A DNA stretch of 64,000 nucleotides from Rubrivirga marina. GTDB taxonomy: Bacteria > Bacteroidota > Rhodothermia > Rhodothermales > Rubricoccaceae. Below the pieces are notes generated by a model. That model made no database searches and had not been told where the DNA came from. It was given only the letters and a program-made list of their open reading frames with translations. Both the position numbers and the translations under genes were made by a program. Position 1 is the stretch's first letter, and every line of letters starts with the position of its first letter. Positions 25,629 through 35,274 of this stretch are shown here, piece after piece. Location of the stretch: contig NZ_MQWD01000001.1 in assembly GCF_002283365.1 (NCBI RefSeq), positions 3,071,749-3,135,748 on the forward strand. Direction: 5' to 3'.

Positions 25629-26581
25629 GGGCGGGGGGCCTCCTCGCAGTCCTCCTGCTCGCGGTGCCTGGGGCCGCAGCGCTCGACGTCCCCCCGCTCA
25701 CCGGTCGCGTCGTCGACCTGGCCGACGTTCTCGACCCGGCCACCGAGGCGGCCCTGGTCGCGCGGTTGGCGGCGCACGAGGACAGCACGTCGAATCAGGT
25801 CGTCGTCCTCACGATCCCGTCGCTCGAGGGTGAGATTCTGGAGCCGTACGCGACGCGCGTGTTCCGGACGTGGGAGCTCGGCCAGGCCGACCGCGACAAC
25901 GGCATCTTGCTCCTCGTCGCCGTCGCCGACCGCGAGCTCCGGATCGAGGTCGGCTACGGGTTGGAGGGCTCGCTCACCGACGCCACGTCCGGGTCGATCA
26001 TCCGGGCCGAGATCGTCCCGCGGTTCCGCGACGGCGACTTCGACGCGGGCGTCGTGGCCGGGGTCGACGCGATCCTGGGAGCTATCGACGGTAGCTACGC
26101 GCCCCGGCCGCTCGCGGGTCTCCGCGACGGTCAATGGAAAGAACTGATCCTCTTCGGCGGCATGACGCTCCTCTTCGCGCCCTTCTTTCTCGTCCCGGCG
26201 GTCCTCCACGGGTTCACGTGGGAGACGGCCCGCGTGCAGACCATCACCGGCTCGGTCTTCGTCCTGTTCATGCTGGGGATGCCGCTCTTCGTCGCCACGG
26301 ACTCCGCCCTGCTGACGCTCAGCATCTCGATCGGCGTTCTCCTCGTGCTTCTGCTCCTGTGCTTCCTCGCGGACCGCATTCTGGAGGCGAACCCGAAGCT
26401 CCGTGCTTGGCGGGAGCACTGGCAGAAAAAACAGGCCGCGTTCAAACGGGCGCGCTCCCGTGGGGCCACGACGGTCGTCGTCGATGGTCGGCCGTACTCC
26501 GTCCCGACCTCGTCGTCGTCGGGCGGGTTCAGCGGCGGTGGGGGCTCGTCCGGTGGCGGCGGCGCCTCGGGGAGCTGGTGA
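25625..26581 (+). CDS. TPM-domain protein, YgcG-like, with Gly/Ser tail
   Basis: A 318-residue protein with a signal peptide (LLAVLLLAVPGAAA), an exported TPM domain (TGRVVDLADVLDPATEAALV, LAAHEDSTSNQVVVLTIPSL, DNGILLLVAVADRELRIEVG, YGLEGSLTD), then three membrane helices around residues 175-255 and a cytoplasmic tail ending in FSGGGGSSGGGGASGSW. The YgcG-type order and terminal Gly/Ser run are characteristic. It overlaps the previous TPM gene by ATGA, so the pair is likely to form one membrane complex. It ends opposite the convergent VOC gene. Confidence 0.85.
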   Translation: MRAGGLLAVLLLAVPGAAALDVPPLTGRVVDLADVLDPATEAALVARLAAHEDSTSNQVVVLTIPSLEGEILEPYATRVFRTWELGQADRDNGILLLVAVADRELRIEVGYGLEGSLTDATSGSIIRAEIVPRFRDGDFDAGVVAGVDAILGAIDGSYAPRPLAGLRDGQWKELILFGGMTLLFAPFFLVPAVLHGFTWETARVQTITGSVFVLFMLGMPLFVATDSALLTLSISIGVLLVLLLLCFLADRILEANPKLRAWREHWQKKQAAFKRARSRGATTVVVDGRPYSVPTSSSSGGFSGGGGSSGGGGASGSW

Positions 26582-26588
26582 CGGCCGT

Positions 26589-26609
26589 CTCGGTCGGTAT
26601 GTGACCGAG
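26589..26609. terminator. Hairpin between convergent TPM and VOC genes
   Basis: CTCGGTC (26589-26595) pairs with GACCGAG (26603-26609) on a 7-base loop; CGGCC/GGCCG (26582-26586 and 26617-26621) can extend the stem across an internal loop. It fills the 43-base gap between two convergent genes and could serve both. Confidence 0.4.
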
Positions 26610-26624
26610 GCAGACTGGCCGGAG

Positions 26625-27044
26625 CTACAGCGCCTCGATGCGGAGGAGCGTGCCGTCGACGTCGCGGAGGTAGATCGCGGCCGGCGTTTCGGTGTACCGG
26701 ATGCCCTGGAGGTCGAGGCGGGCGCGGAGGAGCGTGACGGTCCGCCGCGGCATCCCGAAGGCGAGCTCGTGCACGCCGCGGGCCGTCTCGTCGTCGGACT
26801 CGACGAGCTCGAAGACCTGGTGGCCCTCGGCGTCGAGCATCTGGGCCCGCGGCTGCGCCGTCATCGGGTGGACGCCCAGCCCGCCGAGCGTCAGCCCCAG
26901 GGCGGTGACGTAGAAGTCGAGCGCCTCGTCGAACCGCGTCGTGCGGACGCAGACGCTGCGGAGCCAGATCGCGGAGCTCGGCTTGCGGAGGGCGCGCTCG
27001 GCTTGGCGATACGCGGAGTCGAGCGTGGCGGAGGTGGGAGACAT
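26625..27044 (-). CDS. VOC-family (glyoxalase/bleomycin-resistance fold) protein
   Basis: A 139-residue protein. After a 30-residue N-terminal helix, two beta-alpha-beta-beta-beta units of a VOC fold are clear: RSVCVRTTRFDEALDFYVTA, LGLTLGGLGV and MLDAEGHQVFELVESDD, then VHELAFGMPRRTVTLLRARL and AIYLRDVDGTLLRIEAL. Metal-ligand positions are partly kept (HELAF, EAL). VOC proteins range from glyoxalases to dioxygenases, and the substrate cannot be inferred. It is a stand-alone gene between the TPM pair and the Suf region. Confidence 0.75.
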   Translation of the reverse strand: MSPTSATLDSAYRQAERALRKPSSAIWLRSVCVRTTRFDEALDFYVTALGLTLGGLGVHPMTAQPRAQMLDAEGHQVFELVESDDETARGVHELAFGMPRRTVTLLRARLDLQGIRYTETPAAIYLRDVDGTLLRIEAL

Positions 27045-27164
27045 GTGGCGGGCGTGCCGGGGAAAGAGAGTGATCGACGCACAGTCTCCTCCACCGGTTA
27101 TGCCAGCGTTTCTCCGACCCGTTCACCGCGCGCTGGTGGAACGATCCCGCCCAGATCCTCTGGC

Positions 27165-27389
27165 CTAAAACACGGTGCCTCCGTCGACGGATGCCTGCCT
27201 AGGCTCCGGAGAGCGGTCGGGGCCCGTCATCGTCCCGATCCAGCGACGACAGTCGGCGTCGATCCCGAGGGCGTGGGGCCCACCCGTGACGCCCGGTGCG
27301 TCGAGGCCCGTCGCGTCCAGGGAGCTGGGCCCGGTCAGGCTGCACGCGGTGAGTACGAGAGAGCAGACCCGAACGAGAGCGGCACTCAT
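27165..27389 (-). CDS. Possible small lipoprotein
   Basis: A 74-residue frame with an ATG, a hydrophobic start and a lipobox-like LTAC (MSAALVRVCSLVLTACSLTG). The mature part is short, polar and without a known motif (ALGIDADCRRWIGTMTGPDR). It lies alone in a 450-base interval between the VOC gene and the Suf cluster. Small lipoproteins of this style are frequent in the phylum, but the frame could be fortuitous in GC-rich DNA. The rest of 27045-27490 shows only a small hairpin (CCCCT/AGGGG near 27431-27444). Confidence 0.35.
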   Translation of the reverse strand: MSAALVRVCSLVLTACSLTGPSSLDATGLDAPGVTGGPHALGIDADCRRWIGTMTGPDRSPEPRQASVDGGTVF

Positions 27390-27467
27390 TTAGGGGCGGT
27401 GAGACCGTCCAACGCTCGCCCTCGGGTCTCCGACCGGCGTCCCCTCCGCAGGGGAGCCCACCCCGCT

Positions 27468-27487
27468 CCGCCTCGCCGCCGAGGCGG
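27468..27487 (-). repeat. CCGCCTCGG-family hairpin after the sufT-like gene
   Basis: CCGCCTCG (27468-27475) pairs with CGAGGCGG (27480-27487) around CCGC, six bases past the stop of the minus-strand gene. No T-run follows. Confidence 0.55.
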
Positions 27488-27493
27488 GCGGGG

Positions 27494-27856
27494 CTACATG
27501 AACCCCAGCGTCAGCCGGGCCTCGTCACTCAGCATCTCCATCGAGTACGACGGCACGAACACGAGGTCGATCTTCGCGTGCGCCACGCCCTCCAGCGCGT
27601 TGACGCCCTGCTCGACCTCGGCCGGCAGCGTCTCGGCGGCCGGGCAGTTCGGCGCCGTCAGCGTCATCTTGACCGTGACGTCCTTGCCGTCGGCCTCGGG
27701 CGCGTCCTCGATGGTCCAGCCGTAGATCAGGCCGAGGTCCCAGATCGGGACGGGGATCTCCGGGTCGTAGATGGTCCGCATGACCTGGACCATGCCGTCT
27801 TCGAGCTCGGAGAGGTCGTCGGCCTCGCGGCCGTCGCGGAGGAAGTCGCGTTCCAT
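27494..27856 (-). CDS. SufT-like/MIP18-type Fe-S maturation protein
   Basis: A 120-residue DUF59 (MIP18) protein starting at ATG 27856 (MERDFLRDG). The family motifs are DGMVQVMRTIYDPEIPVPIW, DLGLIYGW, KMTLTAPNCPAAETLPAEVE (with the conserved Cys) and VFVPSYSMEMLSDEARLTLG. SufT-like proteins help transfer Fe-S clusters to apo-enzymes. It is the last gene of the sufB-sufC-sufD run on the minus strand, which supports this role. It is followed by a CCGCCTCGG-type hairpin. Confidence 0.85.
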   Translation of the reverse strand: MERDFLRDGREADDLSELEDGMVQVMRTIYDPEIPVPIWDLGLIYGWTIEDAPEADGKDVTVKMTLTAPNCPAAETLPAEVEQGVNALEGVAHAKIDLVFVPSYSMEMLSDEARLTLGFM

Positions 27857-27914
27857 GGGTCGTTGGACGTGCGGGGTGAAACGTGGAGCGTTCGACGCCG
27901 CACGTTCCACGTGT

Positions 27915-29225
27915 CTACTTCAGCCGCTCGGCGATGCGGGCGTCGAGGTGGTCGCGGACGGCCTCGATCGGCACCATCTCGACCACGTCGTGGGCGAAGG
28001 CGTAGAGGAGCATCGCCCGCGCGTCGGCCTCGGAGACGCCGCGGCTGCGGAGGTAGAAGATGTGCTCGGGCTCGATGGCGCCGGTCGTCGAGCCGTGCGA
28101 GCACTTGACGTCGTCGGCGTAGATCTCGAGCTCCGGTTTCGAGTAGTGGTGCGCGTCGGGGCTGAGGACGACGCCCTGGCTCTGCTGGTAGGCGTTCGTC
28201 TGCTGGCCCTCGCGCTGGACGAACACCTTGCCGTTGAAGACGCCCGTGCCCTGGTCGTAGATGATGCCCTTGAACAGCTCGTTCGACTCGCAGCCCGGGG
28301 CCACGTGGTCGATCAGCGTGTTCGTGTCGACGTGCTCGGCGCCGTGGCAGATGTAGAGTCCGCCGATCGTCGCGTTGCCGCCCTGGCCGGCCGGCACCAT
28401 CACGGAGTTGTTCCGGACCGTCCCGGCCGCGAACGTGAACGTCAGCGTGGAGACCGTCGAGTCGCGCTCCTGGTAGCTCTGGACGTGGGTGACCGCGTTG
28501 GCGTCGTCGCCCTCGTCCTGGATCCGGACGTGCGTGACGTTCGACGCAGGGCCGGCCACGATCTCCGTGAGGTCGTTGCGGAACGTCGGCGCGTCGCCGC
28601 GGACGACGTAGGTCTCGATCACCTTGACCTCGGCGGTCTCGCCGACCACGAGGAGGTTGCGGCCCTGCACGAACGTCGGCCCGTCGGCCGTGAGGACGTT
28701 CACCACGTGGATCGGCCGCTCGACGGCGACGCCGCGTGGGACGTGGAGGTAGACGCCGTCCAGCGAGAGCGCGGCGTTGAGGGCCGCGAACGCGTCGCGC
28801 TCGACGCGGACGTGGGCGCCGAACGTGTCGGCGAGGGCGTCGGGCGACTGGCGAGCCGTCTGGGCCAGCGACGCGACCGTCACGCCCTCCGGCAGCCCGC
28901 CGAGGTCCGAGGCCTCCGCGTCGAACCGGCCGTTGACGATCACGACTCGGACCGCGTCGAGCCCGTCGATCCGGGCCGCGGCCAGGTCCGCCTCGGTCGC
29001 CGAGGCGGGGGGGGCGGGGGCGTAGTCGGGCTTGAGGGCCGGGCGGAGGTCGGTGTACTTCCACGCCTCGTCGCGCGTCGACGGCAGGCCGGCGGCCTCG
29101 AACGCGTTCTTCGCGGCGGTGCGGCGGACGGCGAACGGGTCGGGCGCGCCGTCGCCGGAGAACGCGCCCTCCAGCGCCTCCGTCGCGTGGCGGAGCAGGG
29201 CGGGGGCCTTTTCGAGGTCGATCAT
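27915..29225 (-). CDS. sufD: Fe-S cluster assembly protein SufD
   Basis: A 436-residue component of the SufBC2D scaffold, starting at ATG 29225 (MIDLEKAPALL). Its beta-helix core and SufD/SufB C-terminal motifs are clear: ERPIHVVNVLTADGPTFVQG, IQDEGDDANAVTHVQSYQER, SVMVPAGQGG, HGAEHVDTNTLIDHVAPGCE and DDVKCSHGSTTGAIEPEHIF. The conserved histidine of KCSHG is present. In the family SufD with SufB and SufC builds Fe-S clusters. A CCGCCTCGG/CCGAGGCGG palindrome (28988-29008) lies inside the coding region. A 61-base gap separates it from sufC. Confidence 0.93.
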   Translation of the reverse strand: MIDLEKAPALLRHATEALEGAFSGDGAPDPFAVRRTAAKNAFEAAGLPSTRDEAWKYTDLRPALKPDYAPAPPASATEADLAAARIDGLDAVRVVIVNGRFDAEASDLGGLPEGVTVASLAQTARQSPDALADTFGAHVRVERDAFAALNAALSLDGVYLHVPRGVAVERPIHVVNVLTADGPTFVQGRNLLVVGETAEVKVIETYVVRGDAPTFRNDLTEIVAGPASNVTHVRIQDEGDDANAVTHVQSYQERDSTVSTLTFTFAAGTVRNNSVMVPAGQGGNATIGGLYICHGAEHVDTNTLIDHVAPGCESNELFKGIIYDQGTGVFNGKVFVQREGQQTNAYQQSQGVVLSPDAHHYSKPELEIYADDVKCSHGSTTGAIEPEHIFYLRSRGVSEADARAMLLYAFAHDVVEMVPIEAVRDHLDARIAERLK

Positions 29226-29286
29226 GGGGTGGGGGATGGGGTAAGGGTGAAGAGCGAGGGGCTCGTCGCCCCCCACGCGTCACTCG

Positions 29287-30051
29287 TTACGCCGCGGGGG
29301 CAGCTTCCTCGATGAGCCAGTCGTAGCCCTTCACTTCGAGCTCCTCGGCCAGCTCCGGACCGCCGGACCGGACGATGCGGCCGTCGACGAGGACGTGCAC
29401 CTTGTCCGGCGTGATGTAGTCGAGGAGGCGCTGGTAGTGCGTGATGAGCACGAACGCGCGGTCCTCCGAGCGGAGCTTGTTGACGCCGTCGGAGACGACC
29501 CGGAGCGCGTCGATGTCGAGGCCGGAGTCGGTCTCGTCGAGGATCGCGAGGCGCGGGTCGAGCATGGCCATCTGGAAGATCTCGGCCCGCTTCTTCTCGC
29601 CGCCCGAGAACCCCTCGTTCACCGACCGCTGCGTGAGCTTCGGGTCGAGGTTGACGAATGCGGCCTTCTCGCGCATCAGCTTGATGAAGTCGCCGACCGG
29701 CAGCGGCTCCTGCTTCCGGTGCTCGCGGACCGAGTTGACGGCCGTCCGGAGAAACTGGTGCGTGCTCACGCCGGGGAGCTCGACCGGGTACTGGAACGCC
29801 AGGAAGAGGCCCTCGCGGGTCCGCTCCTCCGGGTCCATCTCGAGGAGGTCCTCGCCGTCGAACTCGACGGAGCCCTCGGTGATCTCGTAGTCGTCGCGGC
29901 CGGCGAGGACGCTGGCGAGCGTCGACTTGCCGGACCCGTTCGGGCCCATGATGGCGTGGACCTCGCCCGAGTTGACGTCGAGCGAGAGCCCCTTGAGGAT
30001 CTCGTGGTCCTCGACGGAGACGTGGAGGTTGTGGACGGAGAGGAGAGACAT
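29287..30051 (-). CDS. sufC: Fe-S cluster assembly ATPase SufC
   Basis: A 254-residue ABC-type ATPase. Walker A is GPNGSGKST, the Q-loop region is LAFQYPVELPGVSTHQFLRT, the signature is FSGGEKKRAEIFQMAMLDPR, Walker B is LAILDETDSGLD, and the switch histidine is in LITHYQRLLDYI. It energises the SufBCD scaffold. It sits between sufB and sufD on the minus strand; a CCGCCTCGG hairpin separates it from sufB, which could adjust the ratio of products. Start ATG 30051 (MSLLSVHNLHVSVEDHEIL). Confidence 0.96.
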   Translation of the reverse strand: MSLLSVHNLHVSVEDHEILKGLSLDVNSGEVHAIMGPNGSGKSTLASVLAGRDDYEITEGSVEFDGEDLLEMDPEERTREGLFLAFQYPVELPGVSTHQFLRTAVNSVREHRKQEPLPVGDFIKLMREKAAFVNLDPKLTQRSVNEGFSGGEKKRAEIFQMAMLDPRLAILDETDSGLDIDALRVVSDGVNKLRSEDRAFVLITHYQRLLDYITPDKVHVLVDGRIVRSGGPELAEELEVKGYDWLIEEAAPAA

Positions 30052-30109
30052 GCGTCGTTCGGAGTGCGGCGCCCGCGTCGGGCGCTCGTTCGGGAGAGTC
30101 GTTGAGTCG

Positions 30110-30133
30110 GTCCGCCTCGGCGTCGAGGCGGAC
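30110..30133 (-). repeat. CCGCCTCGG-family hairpin between sufB and sufC
   Basis: GTCCGCCTCG (30110-30119) pairs perfectly with CGAGGCGGAC (30124-30133) around GCGT, eight bases after the sufB stop and inside what should be one operon. An internal position in an operon argues for mRNA processing or stabilisation rather than full termination. Confidence 0.6.
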
Positions 30134-30141
30134 GGGGTCGG

Positions 30142-31605
<1,464 letters not shown>

Positions 31606-31626
31606 GGGCGGTAGATCGTGTCCGGA

Positions 31627-31676
31627 GCGAACCGGGCGTAGAGGGGGCTGTTCCACCAAGACGGGGCGAACCGGGC
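31627..31676. promoter_or_regulatory. Direct repeat in the divergent sufB/iscA-like spacer
   Basis: GCGAACCGGGC occurs at 31627-31637 and again at 31666-31676, 39 bases apart, in the 210-base spacer between sufB and the IscA-type gene. A repeat on one face of the helix in a shared promoter region is a candidate binding site for an Fe-S regulator. No known SufR/IscR consensus is recognised. Confidence 0.3.
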
Positions 31677-31815
31677 CAGTCGCACGTCGGTCCCGATGAA
31701 CCCCGTCCGAAGTCGGATCGGGGGGGGAGGTACGAAGTTCGGGTCACTCGCCGTCTCCTGCCCGGCTGAGGGGTGAAACGTCCCCGAAGGCCTGGTGTCA
31801 CAGCCCCCCTTCACT

Positions 31816-32160
31816 ATGACCGAGTCTCTCCCGTTCGCCATCACCGAGCGCGCCCGCCAGCGGCTGGCATCCGTCGCCGTCGCCGAGGGCGTCGACCTTG
31901 GTGAAACGTTCCTCCGGGTCGCCGTGGTACCCGGCGGCTGCTCGGGCCTGACCTACGACCTCGGCTGGGACACCGTCGCCGGCCCGGCCGACGAGACCGT
32001 CGAGGTCGACGGGCTCCGCCTCGTGCTCGACCCGCGTTCGCTTGTGACCGTCGAGGGCACGACGCTCGACTTCACGGATGGCCTCGAGGGCAAGGGCTTC
32101 CACTTCGACAACCCCCAGGCTGTTCGGACGTGCGCTTGCGGCGAGTCGTTCTCGCTGTGA
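31816..32160 (+). CDS. IscA/SufA-type Fe-S cluster carrier (HesB family)
   Basis: A 114-residue A-type carrier starting at ATG 31816 (MTESLPFAITERARQRLASV). The three cluster-binding cysteines are present as GGCSGLTYDL and the C-terminal CACGES (C-x-C-G). It accepts clusters from the SufBCD scaffold and passes them on. It is divergent from sufB and shares a 210-base spacer, fitting co-regulation. Its last four bases overlap the GTG of the next gene. Confidence 0.92.
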   Translation: MTESLPFAITERARQRLASVAVAEGVDLGETFLRVAVVPGGCSGLTYDLGWDTVAGPADETVEVDGLRLVLDPRSLVTVEGTTLDFTDGLEGKGFHFDNPQAVRTCACGESFSL

Positions 32161-32690
32161 GAGGACCGCTCGTCGTCGTCGTCCTCGTCGGCCTCGGTGC
32201 CTGCGCCGATGACCCCGGTGCGTCGGCCCCGACCGTCCCGAACCCGACGGCTTCCGAGACGGTCAACCCCGCACCCGGCCTCGAGGCCGACGCGATGGCG
32301 CCGGCCGTCCAGGCCTCCGACCCGACGAGCGCCGACGCGGCGACCGACCGGCTCCTCGCCTACATCGGCGCCCACGCCGAGGGCTCTGCCGAGGCGGACA
32401 CCTTCTGGGCGCCCGAGGGGCTCCCAACGGGCGCCGACGTCTCGACCGAACCCTTCCGCCAGTCGGGTCAGCGCGTGGCGGGAGCGACCGTCGACGAGCC
32501 GAGCCGGCCGGAGGGCGCAGCGGGATCGGTCTACGTGACGGTGCCCGCGACGCTCGTCGTCCGCACCGAGGAGGGGGCGACGGAGACGGTCCGTCTGGCG
32601 TACACACTCCGCAGAGTCAACGACATACCCGGTGCGGAGCCGTGGTCGCTCCGGTGGCACATCGATCGCGTCGAGGCCGTCCGGCCCTAG
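32157..32690 (+). CDS. Lipoprotein of unknown function
   Basis: A 177-residue protein if started at GTG 32157, which gives an ideal signal peptide (MRGPLVVVVLVGLGAC, lipobox Cys16) and a 4-base overlap with the carrier gene; an earlier GTG at 32130 is possible. A low-complexity Ala/Pro/Thr/Asp linker is followed by a compact domain (LLAYIGAHAEGSAEADTFWA, SVYVTVPATLVVRTEEGATE, TVRLAYTLRRVNDIPGAEPW, SLRWHIDRVE). The second part resembles small NTF2/beta-sheet lipoproteins, but no family is recognised. A hairpin at 32709-32738 ends the unit. Confidence 0.6.
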   Translation: MRGPLVVVVLVGLGACADDPGASAPTVPNPTASETVNPAPGLEADAMAPAVQASDPTSADAATDRLLAYIGAHAEGSAEADTFWAPEGLPTGADVSTEPFRQSGQRVAGATVDEPSRPEGAAGSVYVTVPATLVVRTEEGATETVRLAYTLRRVNDIPGAEPWSLRWHIDRVEAVRP

Positions 32691-32708
32691 AAGCCGTCGC
32701 TACAAAGA

Positions 32709-32738
32709 AGCCCGCTGGCCTTACGGGGCCAGCGGGCT
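32709..32738. terminator. 12-bp hairpin after the lipoprotein gene
   Basis: AGCCCGCTGGCC (32709-32720) and GGCCAGCGGGCT (32727-32738) are perfect complements on a TTACGG loop, 18 bases after the stop at 32690. The plus side lacks a T-run; the minus side reads CTTCTTTGT. Confidence 0.6.
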
Positions 32739-32799
32739 CAAGGGTGGGACGTGGGACGGCACGTCATCACCTGTGCCCAATGAACGGCAGATACGGGAA

Positions 32800-32986
32800 A
32801 CGTGTGCCCCGTCTGTCACGCTTTGGACCGTCTTCACGACACGTGTAGGGAATCCCTGATCAGGGGGTGTCGTGAACCACTAAAACAACGGCGCAGTGAA
32901 CGGCTTCGGTCACTATCTGGAGATAGTGTGAACTGGGCGGGCTCGGTATCCTCTCGGCCCTAACCAGGCATCGCCGGGTCGTTCAT
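32800..32986. other. Structured, gene-free interval between convergent genes
   Basis: No coding frame is convincing here. The interval is less GC-rich than its surroundings and contains nested symmetry: TTCACGACAC (32833-32842) with GTGTCGTGAA (32867-32876), enclosing the perfect palindrome CCCTGATCAGGG (32854-32865), and then CACTATCT-GG-AGATAGTG (32911-32928). GTGAAC occurs three times (32872, 32896, 32928). It lies between the 3' ends of two convergent genes, where no promoter is needed. A small RNA, a short non-autonomous element or a protein-binding site are all possible. Confidence 0.4.
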
Positions 32987-33466
32987 TCATCGAGTGGTCC
33001 ACGTGATCCTGTCGCCGGGGACGAGTCCGATCCGACGGGAGTAGCCCGCCGGGACCTCGACGACGAACTGGGCGGGACCCTCGGAGAGCACGTTGTCGAA
33101 GGAGTACGGTGTCGTGTTCTCCACCACGTTGAGGAGCGTCGAATCGGCCCCGTAGAACTGGATGTCGAGCGACCGCGGCGTGTTCGCCATGTAAAACGCC
33201 TGGTCCTCCGCGGCGGGGAAGACGAACAGCATCCCCGTGTCGTCAGGAATCTCGCTCCGCTGCATCAGCCCTCGGCTCCGGGTCGAGTCGGTGTCGGCGA
33301 TCTCGATGTCGATCGTACGGAGCGTGTCGGTGCCGCGAACGAAGCTCAGGGTGCCCTCGATGTCGAACGGAATCGAGGCCCGAGAGCTGGGCGCTGGCTG
33401 CGGCTCGTCGGGCTCGGGACAGCCACACAGGACGAAGGCCAATACGAGAAACGGGATGGCGCGCAT
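32987..33466 (-). CDS. DUF192-domain lipoprotein
   Basis: A 159-residue protein from ATG 33466 with signal peptide and lipobox LCGC (Cys15 or so). Its domain is DUF192: TIDIEIADTDSTRSRGLMQR, MLFVFPAAEDQAFYMANTPR, SLDIQFYGADSTLLNVVENT and FVVEVPAGYSRRIGLVPGD. DUF192 proteins are small secreted or periplasmic beta-proteins of unknown function, widespread in bacteria and archaea. It is downstream of hemW on the same strand with a 25-base gap, possibly in one transcript. Confidence 0.85.
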   Translation of the reverse strand: MRAIPFLVLAFVLCGCPEPDEPQPAPSSRASIPFDIEGTLSFVRGTDTLRTIDIEIADTDSTRSRGLMQRSEIPDDTGMLFVFPAAEDQAFYMANTPRSLDIQFYGADSTLLNVVENTTPYSFDNVLSEGPAQFVVEVPAGYSRRIGLVPGDRITWTTR

Positions 33467-33491
33467 GGACTCAGGGGGGGACACCCGAAAA

Positions 33492-34649
33492 CTAGCCCAC
33501 GAGCCGCAAGGCCACGGCGTCGGCGACCGCGGCGCCCTCGACGGTGAGGCGGACCCGCCCGGGGCGGACGTCGACGAGGCCTGCGCCTTCGAGCGCCGCC
33601 AGTTCCGCGCGGCGGTCGGTGAGGAGGTCGACGCCGTAGTCTCGTTCGAGGACGTCGAGGTCGAGCCCGTCCACGAGGCGGCGGAGGCCGAGGAGGACGG
33701 CCTCGTCGGCGAGTTCGTCGGGGCCGATCTGCTCGCGCCACTCGATGGGGCTCTCGCCCCCGAGGAGGAGACCCTGCCAGCGCCCGAGGTGGGCGACGTC
33801 GGCCCAGCGCCAGCCGCGGCTTCGCGTCTCGCGCCAGAACGAGTGCGCGCTCGGCCCGAGCCCGAGGACCGTCTCGTGCGCCCAGTAGCTCTGGTTGTGC
33901 TGGCTCCGGTGGCCGGGTCGGGCGAACGAGGAGATCTCGTAGTGCTCGAAGCCCTGGCCGAGGAGGTACTCGTGCGTGAACAGGTAGCGCTCACGGAGCG
34001 TCTCGTCGCCCTCGGGGACGACGCGGCCGAGCGCCACCATCTTGTGGAGGGGGGTCCGCTCTTCGACCGTGAGGCTGTAGGTCGAGACGTGAGCCGCGCC
34101 GAGGCGGACGGCCTTCTGGAGGTTGGCGCCCCAGTGCTCGAACGGCTGATCGGGCACGCCGAAGATGAGGTCGACGGAGACCTCCCCGATCGCGGCCACG
34201 GCCGCCTCGACGCCGGCCTCGGCCTGCGCGGCGTCGTGGGCCCGGTTCATGAACACGAGGTCGTCGTCGAAGAACGACTGGACCCCGAGCGAGAGCCGCG
34301 TCACGCCGAGGGCGCGAGCCGCACGGAGCCAGTCGGCGCCCTCCGGTCCGACCAGGTCTTCCGGGTTGGCCTCGACGGTCACCTCCTCGAGGGCCTTCGT
34401 GTCGAAGTGGCCGTGCGCCGCGCCGACGACGGCCGCCAGCGCGTCGGGCGTGAGGAGCGACGGCGTCCCGCCGCCGAGGTAGAGCGTCCGTAGCGGTGCC
34501 TTCCCCTGGTACTCATGGCCGAGGCGCTCGGCCTCGACTTCGATCGCCCGAGTGAACGGCCCCTCGTCGCGGCGCGTCGTGGTAAAGTAGAAGTCGCAGT
34601 AGACGCAGCGCTGCGAGCAGAAAGGGACGTGGATGTAAAGGCCAGCCAA
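33492..34649 (-). CDS. hemW: HemW-type radical SAM protein (heme chaperone, HemN-like)
   Basis: A 385-residue radical SAM protein with the N-terminal signature YIHVPFCSQRCVYCDF (Cys11, Cys15, Cys18; CX3CX2C). It continues with LRTLYLGGGTPSLLTPDALA, TVEANPEDLV, RLSLGVQSFFDDDLVFMNRA, SVDLIFGVPDQPFEHWGANL and YEISSFARPGHRSQHNQSYW, then a HemN C-terminal domain. The lack of an extra N-terminal cysteine after the cluster motif fits HemW (heme trafficking) rather than coproporphyrinogen oxidase HemN. The gene begins close to the divergent AhpD-like gene. Confidence 0.88.
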   Translation of the reverse strand: MAGLYIHVPFCSQRCVYCDFYFTTTRRDEGPFTRAIEVEAERLGHEYQGKAPLRTLYLGGGTPSLLTPDALAAVVGAAHGHFDTKALEEVTVEANPEDLVGPEGADWLRAARALGVTRLSLGVQSFFDDDLVFMNRAHDAAQAEAGVEAAVAAIGEVSVDLIFGVPDQPFEHWGANLQKAVRLGAAHVSTYSLTVEERTPLHKMVALGRVVPEGDETLRERYLFTHEYLLGQGFEHYEISSFARPGHRSQHNQSYWAHETVLGLGPSAHSFWRETRSRGWRWADVAHLGRWQGLLLGGESPIEWREQIGPDELADEAVLLGLRRLVDGLDLDVLERDYGVDLLTDRRAELAALEGAGLVDVRPGRVRLTVEGAAVADAVALRLVG

Positions 34650-34693
34650 GGCATGCTCGATATTCAGGGCCCCCTGTACCGCCGACCCCCACC

Positions 34694-35206
34694 ATGGGTG
34701 CCCTCGCCGACCGAGTCATCGTCGCCGCCGAACGTCAGACCGGCTGCGAGATGCCGTACCTCCGCACGCTCGCGGACGCCTCCGGCGGCGCCTTCGCCCG
34801 GTGGATGCTGGCCATGCCCGCGGCCCAGTTCCGCCAGCGGGCGCCCCGCGACGCCTGGCACCTCGCCCGCCTCGGCGCGACCGTCGCCCAAGACTGCGGG
34901 ACGTGCGTCCAGATCGTCGTGACGGTCGCCCAGCGGGACGGCATGTCGGTGACGACGCTCCGCCAGGCCCTCGATGACCCCGGCGCGCTGTACGACGACG
35001 CGCGTGCCGCGTACGCGTTCGGCTTCTCCATCTCCTCCCAGGCCGACGACGTGGCCGACCGGGTCGCCGAGGTGGAGGCCCTGTTCGGCCACGAAGCCCA
35101 CGTCGAGCTAGCGATGGCCGTCGCCACCTGCCAGCTGTTCCCAGTCCTCAAGCGAGGGCTCGGCCAGTCCTTGGCGTGTTCACTGGTGACGATCGAGATG
35201 GAGTGA
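34694..35206 (+). CDS. AhpD-like/carboxymuconolactone-decarboxylase-fold protein
   Basis: A 170-residue helical protein with a redox-type CxxC motif (QDCGTCVQIVVTVAQRDG, Cys68 and Cys71) in the position used by AhpD alkylhydroperoxidases, followed by ALDDPGALYDDARAAYAFGF. The downstream histidine of the AhpD EXXCXXXH proton-relay motif is not obvious, as a glutamine stands after the second cysteine. A peroxidase or disulfide-exchange role is therefore only plausible. It is divergent from hemW (44 bases) and about 70 bases before nurA. Confidence 0.6.
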   Translation: MGALADRVIVAAERQTGCEMPYLRTLADASGGAFARWMLAMPAAQFRQRAPRDAWHLARLGATVAQDCGTCVQIVVTVAQRDGMSVTTLRQALDDPGALYDDARAAYAFGFSISSQADDVADRVAEVEALFGHEAHVELAMAVATCQLFPVLKRGLGQSLACSLVTIEME

Positions 35207-35274
35207 GGGCGCGCGAATCGGGCGGATTGCGGGGCGCGGAGTCCTTACCCTGAGGCGTCCCCCCGACCGATCTC

